Source: Bacillus nakamurai
GTDB taxonomy: Bacteria > Bacillota > Bacilli > Bacillales > Bacillaceae
Direction: 5' to 3'
Assembly (NCBI RefSeq): GCF_001584325.1
Contig: NZ_LSAZ01000041.1
Coordinates: 124,001-188,000 of the forward strand
Length of the DNA stretch: 64,000 bases
Shown here: in pieces, positions 20,634 to 29,202 of the stretch
Numbering within the stretch: the first letter of the stretch is position 1
Layout: every line of letters starts with the position of its first letter
Notes under the pieces: generated by a model
What the model was told of the DNA's origin: nothing
Databases searched by the model: none
The model's input: only the letters and a program-made list of their open reading frames with translations
Program-made: the position numbers and the translations under genes

Positions 20634-21353
20634 ATGAAAAAACTCAAGCTGCGTTTGACATATCTTTGGTATAAATGGCTGATGAAACTCGGACTGAAAA
20701 GTGATGAAGTTTATTACATAGGAGGAAGCGAAGCACTGCCGCCGCCTCTGTCAAAAGAAGAAGAACAGGTGCTGCTTGTAAAGCTGCCGAGCGGGGATCA
20801 GGCGGCGCGCGCCATTTTAATTGAAAGGAATTTACGCCTTGTCGTGTACATCGCCCGCAAATTTGAAAATACGGGCATCAATATCGAGGATTTGATCAGC
20901 ATCGGTACAATCGGTTTAATCAAGGCGGTAAACACCTTTAACCCGGAAAAGAAAATAAAGCTTGCCACCTATGCGTCACGCTGCATTGAAAACGAGATTT
21001 TAATGTACCTGCGCAGAAACAATAAAATCCGTTCAGAGGTTTCCTTTGATGAGCCGCTTAATATTGATTGGGACGGAAATGAACTGCTGCTTTCAGATGT
21101 GCTCGGAACAGATGATGATATTATTACAAAAGACATTGAAGCAAATGTTGATAAAAAGCTTCTCAAAAAAGCGCTAGAGCAATTAAACGAGAGAGAAAAG
21201 CAGATCATGGAATTGCGTTTCGGTCTTGTAGGAGAAGAAGAAAAGACACAAAAAGATGTAGCTGATATGATGGGAATCTCCCAATCCTATATTTCACGGC
21301 TTGAAAAACGAATTATAAAAAGGCTTAGAAAAGAGTTTAACAAAATGGTGTAA
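20634..21353 (+). CDS. sigE: RNA polymerase sigma-E precursor
   Basis: Mother-cell-specific sigma-70-family factor of early sporulation, made as an inactive precursor. The 239-residue protein begins with a basic, amphipathic pro-sequence (about residues 1-29) that is removed by SpoIIGA. Region 2 carries [12 protein letters not shown] and the [15 protein letters not shown] core-binding motif. Region 4 has the helix-turn-helix [23 protein letters not shown] 20634 follows GGGGGAGGAAG. sigG lies 139 bp downstream with its own promoter. Confidence 0.98.
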   Translation: MKKLKLRLTYLWYKWLMKLGLKSDEVYYIGGSEALPPPLSKEEEQVLLVKLPSGDQAARAILIERNLRLVVYIARKFENTGINIEDLISIGTIGLIKAVNTFNPEKKIKLATYASRCIENEILMYLRRNNKIRSEVSFDEPLNIDWDGNELLLSDVLGTDDDIITKDIEANVDKKLLKKALEQLNEREKQIMELRFGLVGEEEKTQKDVADMMGISQSYISRLEKRIIKRLRKEFNKMV

Positions 21354-21427
21354 AAAATTTCCTTCAGCCAACCCTTACTGCTGCAAGGATTACCTTGGAC
21401 AGATGTTTTTTTCTGTAAAATGAAGGT

Positions 21428-21456
21428 GCATATTTTTCCCACCCGAGGAGATACTT
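21428..21456 (+). promoter_or_regulatory. Sigma-F / sigma-G promoter of sigG
   Basis: GCATA (21428-21432) and GGAGATACTT (21447-21456) match the forespore sigma-F consensus; the -10 fits GGHRANAHTW at every position. The spacer is 14 nt, one short of the usual 15. sigG is known to be transcribed late by sigma-F and then by sigma-G itself. Confidence 0.7.
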
Positions 21457-21492
21457 AACGTTGTACAGCAGCTCCTGTTGGGAGGGAAAAAC

Positions 21493-22275
21493 GTGTCAAG
21501 AAATAAAGTCGAAATTTGCGGGGTGGATACCTCCAAATTACCGGTGCTCAAGAATGAAGAGATGAGAAAGCTATTTAAGCAATTGCAGGATGAAGGCGAT
21601 GATTCAGCAAGAGAAAAGCTGGTAAACGGCAACCTGCGCCTTGTCTTAAGCGTCATTCAAAGGTTTAACAATAGAGGAGAGTATGTTGATGACTTATTTC
21701 AGGTCGGCTGCATCGGACTAATGAAATCCATTGATAATTTTGACCTAAGCCATAATGTTAAGTTTTCAACATACGCTGTACCGATGATCATCGGAGAAAT
21801 CCGCAGATATTTGCGGGATAACAATCCGATCCGCGTCTCAAGATCGCTGCGTGATATCGCATATAAAGCGCTTCAAGTAAGAGAGCGGTTAATCAGTGAG
21901 ACAAGCAAGGAGCCGACAGCAGAGGAAATCGCCAAAGTTCTTGAAGTGCCCCATGAAGAAATTGTGTTTGCCCTTGATGCCATTCAAGATCCGGTGTCGC
22001 TGTTTGAGCCGATTTATAACGACGGCGGTGATCCGATTTACGTAATGGACCAGATCAGCGATGAGCGAAACAAGGATACACAATGGATTGAGGAGCTGGC
22101 CTTAAAAGAAGGCATGAGAAGGCTGAACGAACGGGAAAAAATGATTTTGCGCAAACGCTTCTTCCAGGGAAAAACCCAAATGGAAGTGGCTGAAGAAATC
22201 GGTATATCCCAAGCTCAGGTTTCGAGGCTCGAAAAGGCAGCCATTAAACAAATGAATAAGAACATCCATCAATAA
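21493..22275 (+). CDS. sigG: RNA polymerase sigma-G (late forespore)
   Basis: Forespore-specific sigma factor that directs late genes such as ssp genes after engulfment. The 260-residue protein lacks a pro-sequence. Region 2 shows NLRLVLSVIQRF and DLFQVGCIGLMKSIDNFD; region 3 includes IRVSRSLRDIAYKA; region 4 has the helix-turn-helix MEVAEEIGISQAQVSRLEKAA. The chosen GTG at 21493 follows GGGAGGG and gives the MSRNK start I recall for B. subtilis; an in-frame TTG at 21478 lies upstream of that site. Confidence 0.97.
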   Translation: MSRNKVEICGVDTSKLPVLKNEEMRKLFKQLQDEGDDSAREKLVNGNLRLVLSVIQRFNNRGEYVDDLFQVGCIGLMKSIDNFDLSHNVKFSTYAVPMIIGEIRRYLRDNNPIRVSRSLRDIAYKALQVRERLISETSKEPTAEEIAKVLEVPHEEIVFALDAIQDPVSLFEPIYNDGGDPIYVMDQISDERNKDTQWIEELALKEGMRRLNEREKMILRKRFFQGKTQMEVAEEIGISQAQVSRLEKAAIKQMNKNIHQ

Positions 22276-22281
22276 CGGGAA

Positions 22282-22315
22282 AAGCCTTTAAAACCTTTGT
22301 TTTAAAGGCTTTTTT
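22282..22315 (+). terminator. Terminator after sigG
   Basis: AAGCCTTTAAAAC pairs perfectly with GTTTTAAAGGCTT (13 bp, 4-nt loop) and is followed by TTTT. Confidence 0.92.
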
Positions 22316-22326
22316 CATGTCTCCGG

Positions 22327-22355
22327 TTTACGTATGCTAAAAAGTCATGTATTCT
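22327..22355 (+). promoter_or_regulatory. Weak sigma-A-like promoter before ylmA
   Basis: TTTACG and TATTCT lie 17 nt apart in the gap between the sigG terminator and ylmA. Each hexamer matches at four of six positions. Confidence 0.3.
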
Positions 22356-22406
22356 AATCAATAAAAGTTTTAAGAAAATTGAAATAAATATACAGGGGGG
22401 ACCATA

Positions 22407-23201
22407 ATGATTTTACAGCTGGACCGCGTGTCATTAAAAAGAAACGGCAAATGGATTCTGAAAAATATAAACTGGCATGTTGAAAAAAATGAAAACTGGG
22501 TGCTGTACGGATTAAACGGTGCCGGAAAAACAGCTTTGTTAAATATGTTATGCTCATATTACTTTCCAACTTCAGGAGAGATGCAGGTGCTCGGCCATCC
22601 ATTCGGAAAAACAGAGCTCGGTGATAAGCTCAGAAGAAAAATAGGCCTTGTGTCAGCCGGGCTTCAGCACAAATTATATCCTGCGGATTCCGCATTTGAA
22701 ATCGCGCTCAGCGGTGCGTACGCCTCTATCGGTTTATACGAAACGCCGAGTGAACAAGTAAGGGAAAAAGCGATCGGGCTTTTGGAGGATATGGGCGCGA
22801 TCGGTTACGCGGACAGGCGCTATGAGACCTTATCCCAAGGAGAAAGACAAAGGGCGCTGATTGCGAGGGCCTTAATGGCTGACCCTGAGCTTTTAATTTT
22901 GGATGAGCCGGTGACCGGTCTTGACTTTATGGCGAGGGAGAAGCTGTTAGACACAATTACATATATCGCCGGAAAAGAACATGCGCCGTCAATCCTTTAT
23001 GTCACCCACCTTGCTGAAGAAATTTTACCGGTATTTGATAAAGCGCTGCTTTTAAAACAAGGCGAAGTTTTCGCCTCAGGCGGGATAAGGGACATGCTTT
23101 CTGATGAACGGCTTTCTGCCTTTTTTGATATGCCGGTCAGCGTGATGTGGAACAATGACCGGCCGTTTTTAACACGGGCGAAAGAAACGTCAACCGTGTA
23201 A
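22407..23201 (+). CDS. ylmA: ABC transporter ATP-binding protein YlmA
   Basis: Cytoplasmic ABC ATPase of 264 residues. The Walker A motif is GLNGAGKTAL near residue 38, the signature is LSQGERQRALIARAL near residue 140, and Walker B is LLILDEP followed by the H-loop VTHLAEE. No membrane or substrate-binding partner lies beside it, so its transport substrate is unknown. A closely related type (ModF/PhrA-like) is used for molybdate and photorepair ATPases in other bacteria, but that is not evidence of function here. A strong CAGGGGGG site precedes ATG 22407. Confidence 0.9.
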   Translation: MILQLDRVSLKRNGKWILKNINWHVEKNENWVLYGLNGAGKTALLNMLCSYYFPTSGEMQVLGHPFGKTELGDKLRRKIGLVSAGLQHKLYPADSAFEIALSGAYASIGLYETPSEQVREKAIGLLEDMGAIGYADRRYETLSQGERQRALIARALMADPELLILDEPVTGLDFMAREKLLDTITYIAGKEHAPSILYVTHLAEEILPVFDKALLLKQGEVFASGGIRDMLSDERLSAFFDMPVSVMWNNDRPFLTRAKETSTV

Positions 23202-23221
23202 AAAGTGAATACATTTCATCC

Positions 23222-23306
23222 TGGGGGTGCTGTTTGGCAGCTGAGAGAGGCGTGTGTCTCAACCCTTAACGGACCTGATCTGGATTATGCCAGCGGAGGG
23301 AAGCGG
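23222..23306 (+). ncRNA. TPP riboswitch (THI element)
   Basis: The conserved segments GGGGTGC, CTGAGAGAGG, AACCCTTAAC, GGACCTGATCTGGATTATGC and CAGCGGAGGGAAGC occur in the correct order. This is the aptamer for thiamine pyrophosphate. It lies upstream of ylmB, indicating repression by TPP. Confidence 0.97.
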
Positions 23307-23310
23307 TGAA

Positions 23311-23362
23311 AAAAAGCGGAAGAAGCGGCGGTTTATACATTGCCGCGCCTCTTCGCTTTTGT
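23311..23362 (+). terminator. Riboswitch-controlled terminator of ylmB leader
   Basis: AAAAGCG-AGA-GCGGC pairs with GCCGC-TCT-CGCTTTT in an interrupted long stem ending in TTTT. It follows the TPP aptamer by a few bases and is the likely expression platform. Confidence 0.75.
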
Positions 23363-23421
23363 AAAACCGTTTCATTCATTGAAATGGTTTTTTTCTATAC
23401 AGCAAGAAGGAGAGATTTCCA

Positions 23422-24702
23422 ATGAACCAACTTGATATGATGTTACAAAAAGCAGATGAACAGCAGGCTGATTTAATCAGCATCGCCAAAACCTTAATAT
23501 CCTTTCCGACCCCCGCGCCGCCCGCAAGAAATACGAAATCCGCGCAGAAATGGGTTGCCGGGTTTTTAAAAGAAATGGGCTGTTCTGTCGATATATGGGA
23601 TGTCTACCCTGAAGATCCGAACGTAGTCGGCGTGTTAAAAGGGACCGATTCCGAATATTATCAAAGCCTTATTCTAAACGGACACATTGACGTAGCCGAA
23701 GAAAACGGGGAAGACTGGGATTCTGACCCTTTTCAGCCGCTTATAAAAGATGGCATGTTAATCGGACGAGGCGCTTCTGATATGAAAGGCGGGCTCGCAT
23801 GCGTGCTTTTCTGCCTGAAGCTGATTCATGAAGCCGGTTTACAACTGCCGGGCGATCTCATTGTGCAGTCCGTCATTGGCGAAGAGGTCGGTGAAGCGGG
23901 AACGCTTGAATGCTGCAAACGCGGTTATCATGCGGACTTTGCGGTTATTGCGGATACAAGCAGCCTGCATATTCAAGGCCAGGGCGGAGTGATTACCGGC
24001 TGGATAGAAATCAAAAGCGCAAAAACGTTTCACGACGGAATGAGGCGCAATATGATTCACGCGGGCGGCGGCACATTCGGGGCAAGCGCGATTGAAAAAA
24101 TGGCGAAGATCATCAGCGCCCTCGGAGAGCTGGAGCGCCACTGGTCGGTAATGAAAAGCTATCCCGGCTTTGCCCCCGGCACAAATACGATCAACCCCGC
24201 TGTCATAGAAGGGGGAAGGCACGCTGCCTTTGTTGCGGATGAGTGCCGCTTATGGATTACCGTCCACTTTTATCCGAACGAAACACATGAACAAGTGGCG
24301 GCGGAAATTGAAGACTATGTGAACCGAATCAGCGACAGTGATGTGTGGCTGAGGGAAAACAGACCGGTTTTCAAATGGGGAGGCTCTTCAATGATTGAGG
24401 ACAGGGGCGAAATTTTTCCGGCGCTGGAAATAGATCCTGATCATCCGGCGGTTTCTGTTTTGGCTGCTTCGCACCGCGCCGTCAAAGAAGAGGAGCCCGT
24501 TACAGATGTATCACAAACCGTAACAGACGGCGGCTGGCTTTACGATGCCGGGATTCCGAGCGTTATATACGGGCCGGGTGACCTGAAGAACGCCCATTCC
24601 GTAAACGAGGAAGTGTCCGTTGAGGAGCTTATTGACTATACGAAAATCATGCTGAGATTTATCATCACCTGGTGCAGCCGCAAAAAAGATTGCCCTGCTT
24701 GA
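23422..24702 (+). CDS. ylmB: Formylaminopyrimidine deformylase, thiamine salvage
   Basis: M20-family metal-dependent amidohydrolase. B. subtilis YlmB hydrolyses N-formyl-4-amino-5-aminomethyl-2-methylpyrimidine so that degraded thiamine pyrimidine can re-enter synthesis (established for the family). The 426-residue protein has the metal-binding motifs NGHIDVAEE (near residue 93), [10 protein letters not shown] and GEEVGEAG, and a central dimerisation domain. The TPP riboswitch directly upstream supports this role over a generic deacylase function. AAGGAGAG precedes ATG 23422. Confidence 0.93.
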   Translation: MNQLDMMLQKADEQQADLISIAKTLISFPTPAPPARNTKSAQKWVAGFLKEMGCSVDIWDVYPEDPNVVGVLKGTDSEYYQSLILNGHIDVAEENGEDWDSDPFQPLIKDGMLIGRGASDMKGGLACVLFCLKLIHEAGLQLPGDLIVQSVIGEEVGEAGTLECCKRGYHADFAVIADTSSLHIQGQGGVITGWIEIKSAKTFHDGMRRNMIHAGGGTFGASAIEKMAKIISALGELERHWSVMKSYPGFAPGTNTINPAVIEGGRHAAFVADECRLWITVHFYPNETHEQVAAEIEDYVNRISDSDVWLRENRPVFKWGGSSMIEDRGEIFPALEIDPDHPAVSVLAASHRAVKEEEPVTDVSQTVTDGGWLYDAGIPSVIYGPGDLKNAHSVNEEVSVEELIDYTKIMLRFIITWCSRKKDCPA

Positions 24703-24730
24703 CAAGGTTCGGCCCGGCCGCTCATATAAT
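24699..24730 (+). promoter_or_regulatory. Candidate promoter for ylmC with long spacer
   Basis: Perfect TTGACA and TATAAT hexamers lie 20 bp apart, with the -35 overlapping the end of ylmB. The spacer is longer than the normal 17, so it may need an activator or may be fortuitous. Confidence 0.4.
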
Positions 24731-24761
24731 AAGAAAAAGAACGGTAAAGGACGTGATGCGG

Positions 24762-25013
24762 ATGATCAGCATTTCAGAATTTCAAATAAAAGATGTGGTG
24801 AACGTTTCAAACGGAAAAAAACTCGGAAGCATCGGTGACATCGACATTAATGTCACAACGGGTAAAATTCAGGCGATCATTTTAGGGGGCAGCGGAAAAG
24901 TTCTCGGTTTTTTCGGAAAAGAAGAGGAAATGGTCATTCCTTGGCGAAATATAGTTAAAATCGGAGAAGATGTCATCTTAGTGCGTGTAAACGAACCAAA
25001 GGGCTCAGCATGA
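24762..25013 (+). CDS. ylmC: PRC-barrel protein YlmC (YlmC/YmxH family)
   Basis: Small (83-residue) PRC-barrel-like protein associated with sporulation loci in Firmicutes; biochemical role unknown. The PRC-barrel core is visible as VVNVSNGKKLGSIGDIDIN and the VIPWRNIVKIGEDVILV strand pattern. I chose ATG 24762 (MISISEF); ATG 24756 and GTG 24753 are in frame and close to the AAAGGA site, so the exact start is uncertain. It has its own flanking promoter candidate and terminator, unlike the ylmD operon that follows. Confidence 0.88.
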   Translation: MISISEFQIKDVVNVSNGKKLGSIGDIDINVTTGKIQAIILGGSGKVLGFFGKEEEMVIPWRNIVKIGEDVILVRVNEPKGSA

Positions 25014-25033
25014 TCGGCCCTTTACTTGTAAAA

Positions 25034-25068
25034 TGCCGGAAATCTCAATGTTTCCGGCACATTTATTT
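25034..25068 (+). terminator. Terminator after ylmC
   Basis: TGCCGGAAA pairs with TTTCCGGCA around 8 nt, followed by an imperfect T-rich run (CATTTATTTC). Confidence 0.6.
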
Positions 25069-25167
25069 CATTCATTTTAAAGTCAGCCGCTAAACGAATG
25101 CTTTAAATTGTGGTAAAATGAGTGGGAAATTACGCTTTTTTAATGATTGTCGAAAGGTTGGATCTTC

Positions 25168-26004
25168 ATGAATACATATCACCCGTTTAGTTTTACCACC
25201 CCCTCGGCACTCATGATACAAGACTGGAACCGTGCGAATCAGCATAACACAAAGGTCATCGCCGGATTTACAACGAAAAACGGCGGTGTCAGCAATCCGC
25301 CGTATGAATCGTTAAATACAGGGTTGCATGTCCGTGATGAAGCTTGTGATGTCGTTAAAAATCGTGAAATCGTCGCGTCTTTATGCGGCTCTGAGCTGGA
25401 TTCCTGGGTATTTGCCGATCAGACACATGAAAACCGCATTCAAAAAGTGACAGCCGGGGACAGAGGAAAAGGAGCGAGGGACTACTCCGCTGCATTTCGC
25501 AGGACGGACGGGCTCTACACAAAAGATAAAGACGTCTTTTTGGCTCTGTGTTTTGCCGACTGTGTGCCTTTGTATTTTTATGACCCTGTGAATTCCCTTA
25601 TCGGCTCTGCCCATGCCGGATGGAAGGGAACCGTCAAACAAATTGGGCGCATCATGACAGAACGCTGGACAGACGAGGAAGGCTCCCGCGTATCTGATAT
25701 TCAGGCTGTCATCGGCCCGTCCATCAGCGGCGGGTGCTACACCGTAGATGACCGTGTCATAAATGAAGTCCGGGCGCTGCCTTTTTCGGCTGAATCAGCC
25801 GTATGTGAAACGGGCGCAGGCCAATATAAGCTCGACTTAAAAGAGGTCAACCGTCTACTTCTGACACATTGCGGCATTCCGGAAGAAAACATTTCTGTCA
25901 GCGGTTTATGCACGGAAACAGAGCGTGATCTTTTCTTTTCACACCGCCGCGACAAAGGAAAAACGGGACGCATGATGTCCTTTATCGGAATGAAGGAGGC
26001 ATAA
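25168..26004 (+). CDS. ylmD: YlmD, laccase-domain / purine nucleoside phosphorylase-like protein
   Basis: Cytoplasmic protein of the YfiH/RL5 (COG1496) family. Members have been reported as polyphenol oxidases and more recently as purine nucleoside phosphorylase/adenosine deaminase-type enzymes; which activity applies here cannot be told from sequence. The metal-binding His/Cys motifs are present: FADCVPLYFY with Cys near residue 133 and SAHAGWKGT soon after. ATG 25168 gives 278 residues; an in-frame start at 25147 coincides with the ribosome site. It opens the ylmD-ylmE-sepF-ylmG-ylmH run. Confidence 0.92.
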   Translation: MNTYHPFSFTTPSALMIQDWNRANQHNTKVIAGFTTKNGGVSNPPYESLNTGLHVRDEACDVVKNREIVASLCGSELDSWVFADQTHENRIQKVTAGDRGKGARDYSAAFRRTDGLYTKDKDVFLALCFADCVPLYFYDPVNSLIGSAHAGWKGTVKQIGRIMTERWTDEEGSRVSDIQAVIGPSISGGCYTVDDRVINEVRALPFSAESAVCETGAGQYKLDLKEVNRLLLTHCGIPEENISVSGLCTETERDLFFSHRRDKGKTGRMMSFIGMKEA

Positions 26005-26010
26005 GTAATC

Positions 26011-26703
26011 TTGCGTGTTGCTGATCAATTACGACATATAAACGAAAGAATAAACGAAGCATGTAACAGATCGGGCCGAAGCCCTGAGGATGTGACCATC
26101 ATCGCTGTTACAAAATATGTATCAACAGAAAGGGCTCAGGAGGCCGTTGATGCAGGAATTACAAGCCTGGGAGAAAATCGGGATGCTGAGCTTGCCCGCA
26201 AGCAGGATGTCATCACGGGGAATCCGGATTGGCATTTTATCGGCAGTCTTCAGTCAAGAAAAGTGAAGTCTGTCGTTGACCGCGTATCTTATATTCATTC
26301 CTTAGACAGACTGTCCTTGGCAAAAGAGATTGAAAAACGCGCTTCAGATAAGGTACGCTGCTTTGTGCAGGTGAATACATCGCTTGAACCGTCTAAACAC
26401 GGTATGAAAACAGAAGAGGTCATCCCCTTTATCAGGGAGCTTTCAGGGTTTACAAACATCTCTGTAGAGGGCCTGATGACAATGGCTCCGCTGACAGACG
26501 ATAAAGAATTGATCAGAGCCTGTTTTCGGGAATTACGGGACCTCCGCGGCCGTGTGCAGGGGCTGAACCAGGCGAACGCACCGTGCCGGGAGCTGTCAAT
26601 GGGCATGTCAAATGATTATGAAATTGCTGTTGAAGAGGGCGCTACATTTATCAGAATCGGCTCCTTATTAGTCGGAAATGAAACAGGGGGTGTAAACAAG
26701 TGA
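26011..26703 (+). CDS. ylmE: PLP homeostasis protein YlmE (YggS family)
   Basis: Single-domain alanine-racemase-fold protein that binds pyridoxal phosphate and helps control PLP and amino acid pools in the family. The PLP lysine is in IIAVTKY (Lys35), with SLGENRDAE and the phosphate-binding [11 protein letters not shown] region later. It uses a TTG start at 26011, 12 nt after AAGGAGG. Its stop overlaps the sepF start by 4 bases (GTGA), implying coupled translation. Confidence 0.94.
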   Translation: MRVADQLRHINERINEACNRSGRSPEDVTIIAVTKYVSTERAQEAVDAGITSLGENRDAELARKQDVITGNPDWHFIGSLQSRKVKSVVDRVSYIHSLDRLSLAKEIEKRASDKVRCFVQVNTSLEPSKHGMKTEEVIPFIRELSGFTNISVEGLMTMAPLTDDKELIRACFRELRDLRGRVQGLNQANAPCRELSMGMSNDYEIAVEEGATFIRIGSLLVGNETGGVNK

Positions 26704-27158
26704 GCATGAAAAATAAACTGAAAAACTTTTTCTCAATGGATGAGGAGGAGTACGAGTACGAATATATCGAAACCGAGCAGGATCATCCGGAAGAGCATGA
26801 TCAGCAAAAAGAAAAACAGCCTGCCTACGCTCAAAAGACGGCCGGCAAGCAAAACGTGGTAAGCTTGCAAAGTGTTCAGAAATCCTCTAAAGTGGTGTTG
26901 AGTGAGCCGCGCGTATATGCGGAAGCGCAGGAAATCGCCGATCATTTAAAGAACAGGCGGGCAGTTGTCGTCAATCTTCAGCGCATTCAGCATGATCAGG
27001 CGAAAAGAATCGTCGACTTTTTAAGCGGGACTGTCTACGCCATCGGCGGCGACATTCAAAGAATCGGTTCAGATATCTTTCTGTGCACGCCTGATAATGT
27101 TGACGTATCCGGCACGATTTCGGAGCTCATATCTGAAGACGAACATCAGAGGTGGTAA
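26700..27158 (+). CDS. sepF: Septum protein SepF
   Basis: Membrane-binding divisome protein that bundles FtsZ filaments and helps anchor the Z-ring alongside FtsA. The 152-residue protein has an N-terminal amphipathic helix ([13 protein letters not shown]), an acidic Glu/Tyr-rich linker, and a C-terminal ring-forming core with [21 protein letters not shown] and [16 protein letters not shown] 26700 overlaps the ylmE stop. It is next to ylmG, whose family also affects membrane-associated division functions. Confidence 0.97.
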   Translation: MSMKNKLKNFFSMDEEEYEYEYIETEQDHPEEHDQQKEKQPAYAQKTAGKQNVVSLQSVQKSSKVVLSEPRVYAEAQEIADHLKNRRAVVVNLQRIQHDQAKRIVDFLSGTVYAIGGDIQRIGSDIFLCTPDNVDVSGTISELISEDEHQRW

Positions 27159-27164
27159 AGCAGG

Positions 27165-27443
27165 ATGATTCTTTATCAAATTTTTTCCGTTCTGAGCTAT
27201 TTAATTTACATCTACTCGTTTGCCCTGATTATTTATATTTTTATGTCATGGGTGCCGAGTACGAGGGAAACGGCAGTCGGTCGGTTTCTCGCAGCAATTT
27301 GCGAGCCGTATTTAGAGCCGTTCAGAAGGATCATTCCGCCGATTGCCATGCTGGATATATCCCCGATTGTTGCCATCATCGTGCTTCGGTTTGCCACGAC
27401 AGGACTTTGGGGCCTATACCGCATGATCGCAATGTATACGTAA
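27165..27443 (+). CDS. ylmG: YggT-family membrane protein YlmG
   Basis: Small (92-residue) integral membrane protein with two hydrophobic segments (about residues 7-27 and 66-88). Conserved family motifs are visible: SWVPSTRET between the segments and [15 protein letters not shown] before the second. Homologues in chloroplasts and pneumococci affect nucleoid or division-site organisation; the exact role is unknown. It lies 6 bp after sepF in the same operon. Confidence 0.93.
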   Translation: MILYQIFSVLSYLIYIYSFALIIYIFMSWVPSTRETAVGRFLAAICEPYLEPFRRIIPPIAMLDISPIVAIIVLRFATTGLWGLYRMIAMYT

Positions 27444-27457
27444 TGACAGTTTGATAC

Positions 27458-27484
27458 AGGCTTGGCACCGGCCAAGCCTCTTTA
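27458..27484 (+). terminator. Possible weak terminator between ylmG and ylmH
   Basis: AGGCTTGG pairs with CCAAGCCT around 6 nt, but the T-run is poor (CTCTTTAC). It may attenuate rather than stop transcription into ylmH. Confidence 0.5.
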
Positions 27485-27501
27485 CATAGAAAGGAAAGAA
27501 C

Positions 27502-28272
27502 ATGAGCGATATTTACCAGCACTTCAGAAAGGACGAGCGGCCTTTTATCGATCAGGCGCTTGAATGGAAACAGATAGTCCTGGAGCAGTATCGGCTGAAA
27601 CTGACTGATTTTTTAGATCCGCGGGAACAGGTGATTGTAAAAGCTGTTATCGGTGAAGCCTGCGGACTCGCGTTTTTCGGGGGATATGACCGGGCCGAGC
27701 GCAAACGGGCGATATTATACCCTGATTATATTGAGCCGGAACTGGATGATTTTGAGCTCCAGGCTTTCGAGGTTCAATACGCTGAAAAATTCGTCAGCAT
27801 CGACCACCGCTCTCTTCTCGGATCTTTAATGGGGATCGGATTAAAGCGGCAGAAATTCGGCGATTTAGTATTTTCGGAAAAAGCGGTGCAGCTTATCGTC
27901 TCCGGGGAAATTGCCGATTTTGTCAGCGTCCAGCTCACCAAAGCGGGCAAAGCCCCGGTAAAGCTTGAGAAAATTGCGCTCGCCGATCTTCACATTCCCG
28001 CTTCGGATGTCGAAATAAGAGATGACACGGTTTCTTCATTGCGCCTCGACGCCGTTTGCGCCTCAATGAGCCGGCAATCCCGGCAAAAGGCGCAGGCGCT
28101 TGTGAAAAACGGACTCGTCAAGGTCAATTGGAAAGCCGTTGAGGACCCGTCCTACCAGGTTGCTGAAGGGGACATGCTTTCCATTCGGGGCTTCGGCCGA
28201 TGCAGTTTGACAAAAATTGAGGGAAAAACGAAAAAAGACAAGTGGAAAGTCACTTTTGAACGGCAAAAATGA
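27502..28272 (+). CDS. ylmH: S4-domain RNA-binding protein YlmH
   Basis: Ribosome-associated protein with a C-terminal S4 domain (about residues 180-245, seen as SLRLDAVCASMSRQ and QALVKNGLVKVNW). B. subtilis YlmH is reported to bind stalled 50S subunits and to support the same quality-control pathway as RqcH, which is also encoded in this window. The N-terminal part is a YlmH-specific domain with FFGGYDRAERKRA. The length is 256 residues and AGGAAAG precedes ATG 27502. Confidence 0.92.
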   Translation: MSDIYQHFRKDERPFIDQALEWKQIVLEQYRLKLTDFLDPREQVIVKAVIGEACGLAFFGGYDRAERKRAILYPDYIEPELDDFELQAFEVQYAEKFVSIDHRSLLGSLMGIGLKRQKFGDLVFSEKAVQLIVSGEIADFVSVQLTKAGKAPVKLEKIALADLHIPASDVEIRDDTVSSLRLDAVCASMSRQSRQKAQALVKNGLVKVNWKAVEDPSYQVAEGDMLSIRGFGRCSLTKIEGKTKKDKWKVTFERQK

Positions 28273-28366
28273 GTCGTTTTTTCAGTTTTTTTCTCCATCT
28301 GTGCCGTATTTGTTTTATAATGTGAACTAGATAATCGTACTGAAATGTAAAAATGGAGGTGGCAAT

Positions 28367-28861
28367 ATGCCATTAACGCCAAATGATATCCATAACAAAA
28401 CGTTTACAAAAGGTTTTCGCGGATATGATGAAGATGAAGTCAATGAATTTTTAATGCAAGTCAGAAAAGATTATGAAATCGCACTCCGGAAAAAAGCGGA
28501 GCTTGAAGCGAAAGTGAATGAGCTTGACGAAAGAATCGGACACTTTGCCAATATTGAAGAAACACTGAATAAATCAATCCTCGTGGCGCAAGAGGCCGCA
28601 GAAGACGTCAAACGCAACTCGCAGAAAGAGGCGAAGCTGATTGTCCGTGAAGCGGAAAAAAATGCTGACCGCATCATTAACGAATCGCTGTCCAAATCAA
28701 GAAAAATCGCAATGGAAATTGAAGAGCTGAAAAAACAGTCAAAAGTGTTCAGAACCCGTTTCCAAATGCTGATTGAAGCGCAGCTCGACCTTTTGAAAAA
28801 TGATGATTGGGATCATCTGCTTGAATACGAAGTCGATGCGGTATTTGAGGAAAAAGAATAA
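28367..28861 (+). CDS. divIVA: Cell pole/septum protein DivIVA
   Basis: Coiled-coil protein that recognises negatively curved membrane at septa and poles and recruits MinJ/MinD and sporulation factors. The 164-residue protein has the lipid-binding N-terminus MPLTPNDIHNKTFTKGFRG with the exposed Phe/Arg pair, then the DEDEVNEFL dimerisation helix and long coiled coils to the end. It follows ylmH after a 94-bp gap containing a TATAAT at about 28316, so it likely has its own promoter. Confidence 0.98.
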   Translation: MPLTPNDIHNKTFTKGFRGYDEDEVNEFLMQVRKDYEIALRKKAELEAKVNELDERIGHFANIEETLNKSILVAQEAAEDVKRNSQKEAKLIVREAEKNADRIINESLSKSRKIAMEIEELKKQSKVFRTRFQMLIEAQLDLLKNDDWDHLLEYEVDAVFEEKE

Positions 28862-28874
28862 TTTTCTGATTTTC

Positions 28875-28904
28875 TTGACATTCTCAGGGCCATTCGAATA
28901 TAAT
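28875..28904 (+). promoter_or_regulatory. Promoter of the ileS leader
   Basis: Perfect TTGACA and TATAAT lie 18 bp apart, immediately before the T-box leader. Confidence 0.9.
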
Positions 28905-28924
28905 ACGTTCATAAATTCAGATGA

Positions 28925-29175
28925 AAAGACGATTGAAAGGGACCGTCATGACTCAAAAAGGCTATAAAGCGAACCGGGGAAGGTGGAAGCCCGGGATGGC
29001 CGGAATCATGTGGATCAGCCCTTTAGTTTCCTTTCTGAACTTACAGTAGGAAAGGACGTTCCATCACGTTACGATGCTCGAGAGGAAAAGGCGGGATATG
29101 CCGCTTTTTCTAAAAGGGTGGTACCGCGAGATAAGCTTTCTCGTCCCTTATGGGATGAGAGGGCTTTTTTTATTT
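28925..29175 (+). ncRNA. T-box riboswitch (isoleucine, AUC specifier)
   Basis: The T-box core AGGGTGGTACCGCG lies at 29115-29128. The terminator at 29134-29175 pairs CTCGTCCC with GGGATGAG and ends in TTTTTTT. A long stem I precedes it, with an ATC followed by A at 29005-29007 that fits the specifier position for uncharged tRNA-Ile. Uncharged tRNA-Ile should favour antitermination and ileS expression. Confidence 0.95.
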
Positions 29176-29202
29176 TCTGAAAAATGTTGTGGAGGAATGA
29201 AG

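Noticed and set aside
29074-29202. N-terminal extension of IleS
   Set aside because: The region is the T-box antiterminator/terminator; the protein begins at 29203.
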